In this document: one piece after another, positions 1-10,271 of the stretch
Layout: the number at the start of each line of letters is the position of its first letter
Position numbering within the stretch: the stretch's first letter is position 1
From: Volutella citrinella
Lineage: Eukaryota > Ascomycota > Sordariomycetes > Hypocreales > Nectriaceae
Reading direction: 5' to 3'
Length of the DNA: 64,000 bases
Assembly (NCBI GenBank): GCA_034401135.1
Contig: JAWZSP010000006.1
Coordinates: 1,860,001 to 1,924,000, forward strand
Translations under genes and position numbers: made by a program
Notes under the pieces: model-generated
Told to the model about the DNA's origin: nothing
Database searches by the model: none
Seen by the model: the letters and a program-made list of their open reading frames with translations, nothing else

Positions 1-2
1 CC

Positions 3-1027
3 GTCCTTCTGAAAAATGAAGGCATTGTGGCTGGGTGCGGGGCCTTAAACGCCGGCGGCCTCCGGATTGGGTGCTGCGAGAAGATTGACCCGGCCGCAGC
101 GCTGGCTAAGGCAGTCGAGCTGGCACGGCAGGTTGATGTTCCAATCGTCATTGCCGGTCTGAACGCCGACTACGAGAGCGAGGCGGTGGACAGAAAGGAC
201 CTCAAGCTGCCTCCTGGCGTCGACGAGCTGATCGAGAAAGCTGCGAAAGCGAACCCTAGGACTGTGAGTTGACGGAGCTGCCCTGGTTTCCGAACCATCC
301 CTTACTTATACCCCTGCAGATCATCATCAACCAGTCCGGCTGCCCCGTAACGATGCCTTGGGTGAAGCATGTGCCGACCCTTGTCCATGCCTGGTATGGC
401 GGCCAGGAAACAGGCAATGGTATTGCCGATGTGCTCTTTGGTCGCCACAACCCTACTGGTCGATTGTCCGTTACCTTCCCCCGTCGTTTGGAGGATACGC
501 CAGCCTTCCTCAGCTACGGCAAGGGAGTCCGGGAGATGTACTACGGCGAGGGCGTCTTCATCGGCTACAGGTACTACGAGAAGCTTCAGAACGATCCGCT
601 CTTCTACTTTGGCTACGGTTTGTCCTACACGACCTTTGAGTACTCCAACCTCCGGGCCCCGGCGAGGGTTGAGCTTGGAGATCGGGGGGATCAAACCTTT
701 ATTGTGTCGGTTGATGTAACCAACACAGGTGACAAGGATGGCCATGAGGTCGTCCAAGTGTACATCTCTGATGTCGAGAGTGCCGCCCTGCGGCCGCGCA
801 AGGAGCTCAAGGGGTTCGCCAAGATATGGGTGGCCAAGGGCGAGACAGCGACGGCCGAGATTAGCTTGGACAAGTATGCTCTGTCGCATTGGAATGAGGA
901 GGAGGAGAAGTGGCATGCCGAAAGGGGGACTTTCAAGGTCATCGTCTCGCGAAGCGCGGATCCCAAGGACGAGGTTCTAGACAGGGACTTTGAACTGGAA
1001 AAGAGCCTGTACTGGACAGGAGTGTAG
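3..1027 (+). CDS. GH3 beta-glucosidase, C-terminal part (5' truncated by window edge)
   Basis: C-terminal half of a glycoside hydrolase family 3 beta-glucosidase, which releases glucose from beta-glucosides. The frame is open from the left edge. Exon 3-263 joins exon 320-1027 through a GTGAGT...CTGCAG intron, giving the continuous read [17 protein letters not shown]. The first residues resemble the end of the PA14 insertion of fungal bglI-type enzymes (GGLRIG). Then come the GH3 C domain ([48 protein letters not shown]) and the fibronectin III-like domain starting near [12 protein letters not shown]. No signal peptide can be judged because the start is missing. The gene converges on a sugar transporter, which suggests a hydrolase and importer pair. 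The catalytic nucleophile domain lies outside the window, so activity cannot be assessed. Confidence 0.9.
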
Positions 1028-1766
1028 GCGGCTGAGAGCAGTGGACGTAGATTTATAGAATGCCCTTATACAATGTAGTCTGCAAGCTTCTCCCTAGGAG
1101 TTGACCGCGTATGACAAACTTGGATTGACCATGATAGCTTCATATCAACCTTCTCGTGGCGTTCATGAACGCTGGGACCTGGTCTTTCCTGCTCGGCTCG
1201 GTATGATAGCCAACGCTAGCGATGAGTTGCGTATAGCCCTGGATGGGAGGTCTTGTATGATCTGGCGGTGCACAGGACCGTCTTTGTTCGAGGAGTTTTC
1301 GCTTAAATAAATTAAAGTCAATCCAGCTGGGATGCGATTCAATATGTTGAAGGGGGAAATATCACCATATCACAATAGCAAAAAAGGTCCCCAGTCGATA
1401 CGACATATAATGGATACTACATATAGTACTGTAAGGCAACGGATGTTAGAAGAGTGGCGAGGTAGCACTTAGCCGTATATTCCCTGTGAAGTAGAAAGTA
1501 GCCCCTAGTGATGTAGCACATTAATCTCTGCCCTCTCCCTCCCTGGGGGGTCGGCGCCTTTTCTAGCTGCCCACAGACCCTCCTGCAATCAGTAAGCTGC
1601 TTCAGCCAATCAGGAAAATGCCCCCTCGGAGCCTAATTCCTGGGCCGCCTCAGTTTAGGCCCTGACAAGTACCTACTCCAAACACCTCCTAATACTTCAG
1701 CCAGACGTCCAGCTATAGATAAGCCCGGTGTATAGACAAAGCTAAAGGGTCATCTCAACACTCCGA
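1028..1766. other. Intergenic, convergent 3' ends
   Basis: About 740 bp between the stop codons of two converging genes. It is AT-rich around 1320-1480 and has no ORF with recognisable similarity. The ORF at 1101-1310 has no supporting features. Confidence 0.6.
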
Positions 1767-3493
1767 CTACTCCTTGCGCTCCTCCGCGGTTTTCTCCACA
1801 GCCTCAACAAGGCCCGCATCCTTCATATCGTATACCCTTTCAAGTGCCTGCTTACCATCAAAGACTTCACTAACCTCTTCCAGCGACAGTCCACGCGTCT
1901 CGGGATAAGCGAAGTAGATGACGAAGAGCCACAGCACCAGGGCGCAATCGAACACAATGTAGTACTTCCAGCGAAGGACCTCGAGTCCTACTGGATTGAC
2001 AAAACCGTTGAAAATGCCACTGCAATTCTGCGCCAAGTTGAAGACGGTGAGGCCCTTGGCACGGAGGGTGTACGGCAGCACCTCAAGCAAGTAGGCGATG
2101 GGCAGAGGGTTCATGGCAAAGTTATAGAAGGCGTAAAAGACGAAAACCATGACCACGACTCCGATTCCGAGGCCCTTGCTGCCTCCCTCTGTCTGTTGGT
2201 TGCGCGCCGCAAGGATGGTCCAGATGACAAAGGCGAAGATCATGCCAATGTTGGACGTCAGCAACATGAACCGGCGGCCGAGGCGGTCGACAAAGAGGGC
2301 CGAGCTACAAGCAACAGCAAAGTTGAAAAGCTGGAGACCTCCGTTGATGAGATTCTGAGTTTCGGGATCGGTGATGCCGATGTCGGTGAGCACGAGAGAA
2401 ATATAGGACGAGATGAGCTGGTTGCCGCACCACTGGATGATGAAACCAAAGCTAGCAACGACAAATAGGCGGTGACGGTTTCCCTCTATAGGTGAAGAAT
2501 GGGCATTAGCATCGTCTCCTCGACTTGAATGGGAATGGTATCATGGGACCTACTGGTTCGGAAGAATTGGAGGTAAGAGACTGACTCCATGGAGCGCTCA
2601 AACTCGATGGCACCAGTGATCTCGGCTACCTGGAGCTGGACAAGCTCGTTCGGCTCCTCGGTTCCGCTGTGATATTTGCAGAAAATCTTGGTAGCTTCCG
2701 GCGTCCGGCCATTGGCGATGAGCCATCTGGGACTCTCGGGCACGAGATAGATGAGGAAGAGCTGGATGATGGAGACGAGAGCTTGCAGAAGCGAGGGGAT
2801 CCGCCAGCTCCAGTTACTTGCGAATTTGAAGGTGCCGTATGTGGACCAAGCAGCAACAATGGCCCCCACGTACTGTGCAATAGTTAAATCATGGAACCTG
2901 AAATGAATATGTCATGGCGCTTGCTTACCCAAGTCGTGTTGTACATGGCTGTGATGATGGGTCGATGCGAGGGATACGCCAACTCTCCGAGGAGCGGAGG
3001 GGCAGCGGTGCAGACGAGTCCTGCGCCCAGGCCGATGAAGAATCGCCCACCAATGAACATGCCAATGTTGGAAGCTGCTCCCTGCAACACTGCGCCGAGG
3101 ATGATGATGACGGACCCGACAGCGATGGGGTGTCGTCGTCCGAACTTGTCGGCCGCCCAGGGAGCGATGGGCAGAGAGACGACACCACCAATGGTTTGCA
3201 TGTTGACCATGAGGCCGAGCATGGATCTGCGAGGGTGGTCGAAATCTGCAAAAGTCCAACCGCCGTTAGTCTTCTCTCGACACGGTCACGCCAAACAAAC
3301 ACTCACATTCTTGCCAGTGCACGAGTGTCTGGACCCCGTTCAGCATGCTGCCATCGAAGCCGCCTATATAACTCGCGAGGAACGGGATGATGAGGAGCAA
3401 GTTGAGCCGGACCAAGTACGGCACGCGCCACCATGATTCGGTGGTGCAGAGCTTTTGCAGCCGCAGCTCGCCTTGTTCGACAGGAGGCGCCAT
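1767..3493 (-). CDS. MFS sugar transporter (lactose/hexose permease-like)
   Basis: Sugar:proton symporter of the major facilitator superfamily, about 513 aa in four exons: 3493-3307, 3245-2929, 2872-2554 and 2485-1767. All junctions are GT-AG and keep frame. Family signatures are visible in order: SYIGGFDGSMLNG in TM1, DKFGRRHPI in the loop after TM2, GRFFIGLGAG, the PESPRWLIANGR block after TM6, DRLGRRFMLL, and YPETRGLSLEEV after TM12. The pattern is closest to fungal Lac12/hexose-type permeases. The start at 3493 is chosen because the upstream in-frame ATG only adds Pro/His-rich residues with no similarity. Substrate is not determined by sequence; the neighbouring GH3 beta-glucosidase suggests a glucoside or disaccharide (inference). 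Confidence 0.93.
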
Positions 3494-4960
3494 GCTACAG
3501 CTATTTTCGGGATGTAGAAGAGAGGATATGTGTTGCAGAATGCAGTATGAGTCGGCAGATTGTGAAGTGCGGATGGGGTTGTGAGGGTGGGAGGAGGGAT
3601 GAATATTTATAAGTCCCGTCTTGACTCCAGGCCGTGATCCCTTGGGAGGTGTTGAGGGTTTGCAAGGCACTCAATCGCCACCGGCAACCGAGCCGATATT
3701 GCCAAAGGCCTCGTGAACACGGAGCTGGGTCAACATTCGACTGTCCGCACTCCGGATTTTCCCCATGGGGCGTTCACGTTGTCGGCGCGAGGCTTATGCA
3801 AACCCGTAGCGGTTTTCGGGCAAGGTGGATGGGCTGATCAAACTCTGGATCCGAGCGAGTGGACGGTTGAGCCTCCTCCCTAGCAGCACTGGATGCTCAG
3901 AGTAGTAGTGTGCCCCACATGCGTTTAGCCTATAGTAGGTCGTATTTTAGTGTGTTGTGTTGAGCGGTTCGGAGTATTTGTTAATACCACCGAAACGTAT
4001 TTGGCCGAGGCCTTCTACTAGGTGTGGTCCCGCGGAGACCCATCGCTGGAAGCTGTGGCCTCTAATTGCCCGACCTTTCACTCCCTATTCTTCGAATTAT
4101 ACCGAAGACATAGTCTAGACCTCAGGGCCCCCCCCAAACCCGACCCAAGGCTAGCTTGCGAGGTCCATCGAGGCCACAATGGAATGATCAGCTATGACAA
4201 GGAACGCCGGAAGTCTTTGCTCGGTGAAATGACTGTTTAACCGGCGGAAACCCTTACACCCCTGGGCACATTGACTTGGCAATTCAATTGGTAGTGGAAG
4301 TTAGACTTCAGGTTGCAGGTTTATGAAAGTCTCCTGGAGTGCCGCAGCTGGCGAAAGAACTTGGCTGAACTTCGACCGAGGGCACCAAGATTATGGTATT
4401 TTCACTAGTGAGTATACTGGCTCTAGAACAACTCCAAGACTCGGCCGCCAGTGTCATGAGCGAGTAGCCGTCACGAAGAACAAAACCCATGATACGCTCT
4501 AGGGTAGGCGCTGGTTCTGTTTGGGCGAGGCGCACGGACGGCAGAAATTGAATGCAAGTCATTCATTGGCCAGAGAACAGCTTCCCAGTTCCGACCTTCT
4601 CCACCGGACTTTCCCTGTCAGCCAGACAACGGTGGGGATTAGCCTTAATGACAGTGCTCCCGCACTGTACTTAGTTGGGAAGGCGGGCAGGGGCTCCCTC
4701 CGGACTTCGGCCAAGCAACCAACAAAGAACAATGCAAGCAATCCATGTTTTCATCACAACTATTCCAATGGCTCTTTGACTGTCTGTTGTCACATTTCCG
4801 CATCTTCGCTGCCTACCCCAGCATGGATCATCTCGCTCAGTGCAGGCCCCTTATTCTGGGATCCATTGATCGCTGCGCTCCCCTGAGTCCTGGCCACCCA
4901 CCCACAACTATCCAGCGTGCCTAAGCTCGCCAGGCTCAAGAGGTATCGTTCTCAATCAAA
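3494..4960. other. Long intergenic region, no gene recognised
   Basis: About 1.5 kb upstream of the transporter. The short ORFs here (for example 4022-4240 and 4308-4562) show no domain, signal peptide or splice-consistent extension. It probably contains the transporter promoter and degraded sequence next to the pseudogene that follows. Confidence 0.5.
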
Positions 4961-6204
4961 ATGTCACAGAAATCTGCTCATGATCTCACTCACTTTCAAG
5001 ATGAAACTATCGAGGCAACGCTGTGTGACCCTCCGGCCCAGTTTAGTGGCCAGACCACGACGCCGCCTCGCACCACGCCAGCCAATCTGAAGGGGAATTC
5101 TTTCAGGAACCCGTCCGTGGAAGCCACAACATCTTCTACTTTATTCACCGTCCTTCGTCTTCCACTCGCACATCATGGGACAAGCGGGTTGTGCGGATAC
5201 ACTTGCCGTTTGGCGCCCACCACCAGGAAGCTGGAATGCGAAATCGCGAAAATGAAGTAGGTTGCTGGAACAGCTGGAGAACTAATTGAAACCCGATGCT
5301 GATGACTGTGTCTTAGCGCAGACGTTATCACAAAGGACTTCCATTCCAACCCCACGCCCGATTGCATATGCCATCAACGACAGGTCAAACTCTTTCCCAA
5401 CTTCATGATACTCGCGTTTGTCGAGGTTGAGACGCTCTCGCGCACAAGATGCCAAACATTTTTGCCACAGCAACGAGAACAACTCTATCGCTCCCTAGCC
5501 GATGTCTTCATCAGCTCAAGGGGTCGAAATTCGACGCCATTTGATGGCCCAAGAGGATGACAGCATTGCCGTCTGTAAACCCGTCATGGCGATATACCTC
5601 AATGCACAAACTCAAGAGGGCTTCTAGCCGTCAGAAGTCCTAGCCCACTTCCATCTTCTGGCCAGTATATTGACCTGCTGCACCATCTCCTCGACAATGC
5701 TTTTACCAAGAGTCGGAGCAGCGTCCTCGACAACGACGGTTCATATTGGTTGACCCGGGCGTTGCCTTATTGCTCATCAAACCCAGGGCCCCATCCTCAT
5801 GGTTAAGGTAGCCACACCATATCACCATGCAGACCATGGATTTTCCAGTGTGTCTTTACGATGAGTTGATCGACTGGTCGCCGTACTCCGGCACCCCCCC
5901 AATCAAGCTTCAGGAGCTGGTAACGCTACCACCAATACCGACCAAGGACCCATCGCCACCACCCCCCAGCGAGCTAGCAGAGCTCGATAAAGTCCCATGT
6001 AAGTCAATTGCTCTTCCTATATAATTTACAGTTACACAGCGAATTAACTAATAATATTAGGGGAGACTCTCCAAGCAGAGACCGACCGGTTGGCCATAGT
6101 GGCCGCCGAGGACAACCGCTGTTTTCGATACGGCCATTTTTACGCCCATCTTCCCAATTCCCATCTGGACTGGTCCTTAGAAGGCCCTCGTCTATCGGGT
6201 TATC
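4961..6204 (+). pseudogene. Decayed APH-like (aminoglycoside phosphotransferase/kinase-fold) gene
   Basis: Fragments of a fungal APH/choline-kinase-fold protein in shifting frames. Readable pieces in collinear order are LFPNFMILAFVEVETL and REQLYRSLADVFISSRG (5380-5530), VCKPVMAIYLNAQTQEGF (about 5570-5625), YIDLLHHLLDNAFTKSRSSV (about 5660-5725), and ELIDWSPYSGTPPIKLQEL (5850-5915). The last matches the position of the G-[VI]-I-D-W segment that normally carries the metal-binding Asp. A last piece, RETLQAETDRLAIVAAEDN, follows at about 6062-6118. Stops and frame changes separate the pieces, for example a TGA after the SSRG block, so no intact reading is possible. The start at 4961 is arbitrary. 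Two complete relatives of the family occur at 29.8 and 36.9 kb. Family assignment rests on motif recollection, so confidence is moderate. Confidence 0.5.
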
Positions 6205-6246
6205 GGTATGCCATGAGTATATACACAAACTGACCCCCTCCCCCAA

Positions 6247-6372
6247 GAAACCTGTGACCTGACCCCTTTACTGACCTAACCTGACCCTAGCCCCCATGAA
6301 ACCTGTGACCTGACCCCTTTACTGACCTAACCTGACCCTAACCCCCATGAAACCTGTGACCTGACCCCCTTA
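6247..6372. repeat. 51-bp tandem repeat, about 2.5 copies
   Basis: Units begin at GAAACCTGTGACCTGACCCC at 6247, 6298 and 6349, exactly 51 bp apart, with one or two substitutions between copies. Each unit carries a GACCTAACCTGACCCTA stretch; this is not a telomeric repeat. The array lies entirely inside the candidate TIR element. Confidence 0.9.
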
Positions 6373-6414
6373 CTGACCTGACCTAAGGGGGTCAGGTCAC
6401 AGGTTTCATGGGGG
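6342..6414. repeat. Perfect 31-bp inverted repeat (hairpin)
   Basis: The left arm at 6342-6372 and the right arm at 6384-6414 are exact reverse complements over 31 bases, with an 11-base loop. The right arm runs directly into a G23 homopolymer at 6410-6432. The right arm looks like an inverted copy of the last 51-bp repeat unit. Confidence 0.9.
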
Positions 6415-6818
6415 GGGGGGGGGGGGGGGGGGCCAGTTTGTCACACTACTTGGTATGCCATGCTATGGCAAAGCCTCTGCCGTGCCAAACCAATTAGCCA
6501 AGCATCTCCACATCAAGGCCCATATAGTACGTACCGATAACTGATACTTGGACAAGCAACAGTGTTAACGCTTCAAAGGACTACGATGCACCGCCAACAG
6601 CCGCCGAGATGGTACAGCGACGGCGCGCGACTGTTGGGAATTTGTATGCCCATTTCCAATACTCAATCATTGATTGGGAATTGGAGCCAATGCACGTCTG
6701 CCGCGTAAGCGGCACGGATTGTTACGGTCATGACTACGTCGACAGCCCCCTGGACCACCTCGCCGAACATCTCCCCGGGCCATCACGGAACAACTCAAGC
6801 CGAAGTTGGATTCTTTTT

Positions 6819-7589
6819 TCAAGGTCTCGATTTTCCCAAACATCCGCCGTCTGCCAGTTGACCCAGCACAGGCCGAGGATTTGCGGAAAAGTTTGCAATT
6901 TCTGCATCCGCCGTGCTGTCCATGAGGGACAAGAATAGCGCCATGCCATGATTAATGTGATCCAGGGCCGCGGTCTTGCGCTGTCGCAGCAACTCGAACA
7001 GTAGCAGCAACAGTGATAGGAATGTGGCGGACTGAAAGGATGCCCGCCTGTTCTGGAACTCGAGAGACTTGCCGTAGTAGGCGAGGGCCTGAAGATGGGC
7101 GGGGCTGGATTCATCCAGAGAGCCTGCTTGCTTCGTCGATGCATTCTTGCGACAGGTGCTCATTGCGCCAATGGCCATGGCAGCCGTCCGTAATGCTGGG
7201 TTGTTGCGACAGATCTGAGGCAGAGTGACCATCCAGAGACCGCCCTCGCTGTTGGACAGCCCAGTCAACCAAGGATTCTGCACCATGGAGACGAACTCCC
7301 TAAAGTAGAACAGGCTGGAGTCGTCCGGGAAGTCATGGTGCTCGAGATCCAGCTGCACCTGAGCCAGCGGCCATGTCGAGTCGGACGCCTGGGGGCGAGC
7401 ATGGATGGCAATTCTGGACTGAGCGCTGGGCGTAACAACATAGCCCTCACAGTGACGGCGACTCTGCAGGCACTTGAAACAGGCCGGCTTGGCTTCGTCG
7501 CACTTGACGTGGCGCTTCTTGCAAGTGATGCAGCCCGTTCGGACCTTGGGCGCTCTGCGGCGAGTCGACTTTGCGTCCGTCGGCTCCAT
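6819..7589 (-). CDS. Truncated Zn2Cys6 transcription factor
   Basis: A 256-aa protein with an N-terminal fungal zinc cluster: Cys20, 23, 30, 37, 40 and 47 give CX2CX6CX6CX2CX6C, within GCITCKKRHVKC. A partial fungal-specific factor region follows (FREFVSMVQNPWLTG; FLSLLLLLFELLRQRKTAAL). This subfamily usually runs to about 450-550 aa, and the reading stops at 6819 with no convincing spliced continuation. Residual similarity-like text continues in another frame down to about 6740, so a frameshift or truncation is likely. It lies beside the TIR element and the APH pseudogene. Probably non-functional or a short DNA-binding form. Confidence 0.7.
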   Translation of the reverse strand: MEPTDAKSTRRRAPKVRTGCITCKKRHVKCDEAKPACFKCLQSRRHCEGYVVTPSAQSRIAIHARPQASDSTWPLAQVQLDLEHHDFPDDSSLFYFREFVSMVQNPWLTGLSNSEGGLWMVTLPQICRNNPALRTAAMAIGAMSTCRKNASTKQAGSLDESSPAHLQALAYYGKSLEFQNRRASFQSATFLSLLLLLFELLRQRKTAALDHINHGMALFLSLMDSTADAEIANFSANPRPVLGQLADGGCLGKSRP

Positions 7590-8028
7590 TGAATCGTGGA
7601 TGCAGCCTCAGCACGCGTCGGCTATGATGCCGAAGCTGCTAGCTGCAGTGGCCCACGGCAGTGTAGAGAAAATCTGGCGCTCAATGCATTGTTCAGGCTT
7701 GTCGCGTCCACTGAGGTCGGGTGCCATTGCTGATGGTGATGATGGGCGGTGCAGGAGTAGAGTGCAGGAGTGAAGACGCGTCGTCGGTGCAGTGGTGCCA
7801 AACTAGCAGAGGCAGGAGCGGGTTTGCCCCACATCACCCACCAACTTGGTCTCAACCCAAGTGAGACAGGAATTCATTGAGGCAACATCAACTGACACGA
7901 TAATTCAACTCCTCGCGCATCGCTGGGTGCATTTATTCTCGCAACATCTTTCTCATTTACGGCCTCTTGTCAGGTGCAACGGATCGAGCACGCGCATAAC
8001 ATCATCAACAAAGACGAACATGATCGAC
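7590..8028. other. Intergenic between two minus-strand genes
   Basis: About 440 bp forming the upstream region of the zinc-cluster gene and the 3' flank of the secreted-protein gene. Nothing else is recognised. Confidence 0.5.
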
Positions 8029-8604
8029 TCAAGACGACTTCTGCTTCCGCTCCCAGGCCAGCACGCCGTCATCGCACCTCAAATCATTTCTCCACGCATT
8101 CTCAAGCCCCTGCTTGCATCTGCCATATTCTCCAAACCCCGGGAAGTAGCTCCAGTCAGCGACCCACTGGCCCTTGGCATAGCCAGGGTCGTCAATCTGC
8201 CAAATCTGAACATTTCGTCGGTAGTCGCAGGCTTTGCGGCAATTAGCATCATCCCAGTCAGTCTTGTTCCGGCGTGGCGTACCCTTGACTTTGACAATCT
8301 TCCTCTTGATCCAGTCCACACTGAGCTCGTTGCCGTCCTTGTCGACGCCCTCCATGTAAATCAGAGTTCGCCACCGGTTCTGGCCCCTCTCATTCCACTT
8401 CGTATTGTACAGCAACTGGACCTTGCAAGAACATGGCGCCACAGTCTTTTCGTCGTTCTCGTAACAAAGTCCTGGCTCGCCGGTATTGATGCCGTCGCTA
8501 CCACCGCCGCCGCTCGCCGCCGCTGAGCCTGATGTCTTCCACTTGATGGCGGAGACGTGGCCGGCGAGCGGCAAGAGGAACAGGACAGTGGGTGAAAACT
8601 TCAT
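8029..8604 (-). CDS. Small secreted cysteine-containing protein (unknown function)
   Basis: A 191-aa single-exon protein. Residues 1 to about 19 form a clear signal peptide (MKFSPTVLFLLPLAGHVSA). A short Gly/Ser-rich linker with GGGGS follows, then a basic, Trp-rich mature domain with seven cysteines (LCYEN, PCSC, NCRKAC, GRC, LRC). Six could form three disulfides, leaving one free. The tail is basic. Family not recognised; the profile (under 200 aa, signal peptide, Cys) fits a candidate secreted effector or an antimicrobial/host-interaction protein, but there is no functional evidence. Confidence 0.7.
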   Translation of the reverse strand: MKFSPTVLFLLPLAGHVSAIKWKTSGSAAASGGGGSDGINTGEPGLCYENDEKTVAPCSCKVQLLYNTKWNERGQNRWRTLIYMEGVDKDGNELSVDWIKRKIVKVKGTPRRNKTDWDDANCRKACDYRRNVQIWQIDDPGYAKGQWVADWSYFPGFGEYGRCKQGLENAWRNDLRCDDGVLAWERKQKSS

Positions 8605-9401
8605 TATGGCTGCTGTTGATTGAAATGACGCTGATGGTTATACAAATGGTAGGTCGTGGTCGGGGTGCAAGATGCGTAACGGTAAACTCAACGTGGTCGG
8701 TCATGACTTTATAGGCGTTGATCCCGTCCCAGGTCCCCCCATCGCCCGGCATCGCTTACAATCTGGGGTAATCCTTCGCAGGCAGAACTCAACGGTTGAT
8801 CCTTTTGCAGGGCTCGGCTCCTGTTAATGTCGCGTGCACATCTCGTGCCGAATTTCCGCATTTGGACCGACCACGGATAAGATGCTCAGCTTATTCAATC
8901 ATTTGTGAGGCGAGTGTCGCGCGAACAAGGAACATCTTATCCCGCAGGATTCCAAGTCCAGCTCTTCTGAAGAATTGCATATCTGGCATGCAAGAAGTCC
9001 GCTCACCGAGGAATTTCTCCAGTAGCAAATAATATATTTCTAGTGTGATGCGCGTGATACTTTGCCAGCCGAGTCTACGTCGTAATTGAGAAAGGTATGA
9101 ACCAAAGAGGGAGTGACGAACAGTACCGCTCGTGAGGTTCAGCGGGTAGCACTCTAGATCTATTAATAGAGACGCACGCGTGGGGGCTATGTATTGTAGT
9201 GGCTGAGATTATAGCGGAGACATAAGAGAGGGAGTAACACACTCGGTTCTTAAGCCAAGTTGTGATAATAGCTTAGATGTCAGCCAATAGGTGTGGTTGA
9301 GTGTGGCATACTGCACGAAAGAATTTAAGAACTTGGAAAGGCTTAGGGGAAAGGTATAAAAAAACGGATGATAAAAAAGAGCTAGTAATATAAATATATA
9401 T
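8605..9401. other. Intergenic, AT-rich toward 9.3 kb
   Basis: About 800 bp. The segment 9340-9400 is strongly AT-rich. No RNA gene or conserved ORF is recognised. Confidence 0.5.
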
Positions 9402-10271
9402 TCATTGCCATTCGGCAAGGTTCTGCGTCTCCCAATTATAGTAAAAAGTACCACTAGAGGTAGTAAAATACCAGCCCTGAAACTGCTCATGGAATTTGAA
9501 CTTATGGCGGTGCAATGACAGGGTGAGATAATACAGCTGCTCGCCCTCAAAACGCCAATATGCCCCGGCGCCACTGTGAAGGGTCCAAGGCATCCCCAAA
9601 GCTTCCTCGCACACGACCTTCAATTCCAACAGATGACGGAGCTCCGGCAATTCTGAGCGGATATGATATACGGCGCCTGGATTGGCTCTGAGATCAACCC
9701 CTCCTGTCTCGGCAGTTCCCAGAAGAGATTCTATGTCTTTAACATCGTGCAATGCCTTTCTAGAGCCCTGCCGCTCATAGGCCGTCACAATCTTTTCCCG
9801 CAAAAGCCAACTGGTGCTGAATACCGGAATATCGACCCCGTTCCAAGTCGTGGTAGCAACCTCGTTGCTCGGAATATCAAGATTGTATTGCGGTCTGTTC
9901 GGCCATGCCATATAGTCGAATATTTCAATCTCGACATGCTTGACCTCGTTGCTAGCTCTGGAGAACAGCATGGACGGAATTTTAACACCGTAAACTTCTC
10001 TCGCGACGAAGTTCTGTGGGAAACGCGATAAAAGCATGTTTGACACACTTTCGGCATTAACATCGGATGTTGGTTGAACAACGAGGTCTATGTCATCGGT
10101 GTTGCGAGGTGGCATGCCCCAATGAATCCATAACAGCGACATCGCTGCCCCGCCGCCAATGCTGTAGCGTATGCCGAGTGGTCTCAAAAAACGAACTAAA
10201 TTCGAAACGGCGTCAGCAAACTCATACGGCGAGAGCTTGTCAGAGCCATGTTGGGATGAAGATGAAGCCAT
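9402..10271 (-). CDS. Nucleotidyltransferase-fold protein (MNT/AbiEii-like)
   Basis: A 289-aa, single-exon protein. Its N-terminal third has the nucleotidyltransferase signature: the glycine loop GGGAAMSLL at residues 39-47, then NTDDIDLVV with the paired acidic residues Asp60 and Asp62. A third acidic strand may be EIEIFDYM. The rest has SWLLREKIVTAYERQGSRKALHDVKDIESLL, typical of the helical part of AbiEii/DUF1814-like proteins in which a conserved Lys/Arg-Asp helix follows the catalytic domain. In bacteria such domains are toxin or minimal nucleotidyltransferases; the role in fungi is unknown. The start is taken at the second ATG (10271); a first in-frame ATG lies 12 bases upstream at 10283. 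Confidence 0.72.
   Translation of the reverse strand: MASSSSQHGSDKLSPYEFADAVSNLVRFLRPLGIRYSIGGGAAMSLLWIHWGMPPRNTDDIDLVVQPTSDVNAESVSNMLLSRFPQNFVAREVYGVKIPSMLFSRASNEVKHVEIEIFDYMAWPNRPQYNLDIPSNEVATTTWNGVDIPVFSTSWLLREKIVTAYERQGSRKALHDVKDIESLLGTAETGGVDLRANPGAVYHIRSELPELRHLLELKVVCEEALGMPWTLHSGAGAYWRFEGEQLYYLTLSLHRHKFKFHEQFQGWYFTTSSGTFYYNWETQNLAEWQ

Larger units (their letters stand above)
6205..6462. mobile_element. Candidate non-autonomous TIR element with 11-bp flanking duplication
   Basis: A 235-bp segment (6216-6450) is flanked by identical 11-bp copies of GGTATGCCATG at 6205-6215 and 6452-6462. Its ends are imperfect inverted repeats: the left reads AGTA, five bases, ACAAACTGACCCCC, and the right end read in reverse complement gives AGTA, five different bases, ACAAACTGGCCCCC. 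No coding capacity is seen. A direct duplication of 9-11 bp fits Mutator-like (MULE) MITEs, as general knowledge. The copy sits at the downstream end of the decayed APH gene. The interior is made of 51-bp repeats, a hairpin and a G23 tract, annotated separately. Confidence 0.55.

Noticed and set aside
302..916. 204-aa minus-strand ORF over the GH3 exon
   Set aside because: It is the antisense shadow of a well-supported GH3 coding exon and has no domain.
1..3493. GH3 gene as the nag3 member of the GlcNAc cluster
   Set aside because: The visible residues match PA14-type beta-glucosidases, not the beta-N-acetylglucosaminidase branch, and it lies 11 kb away.
6247..6372. CRISPR-like or telomere-like repeats
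   Set aside because: Units are contiguous 51-bp tandem copies without spacers, and the CCTAACC-like stretch is not a telomeric repeat array.
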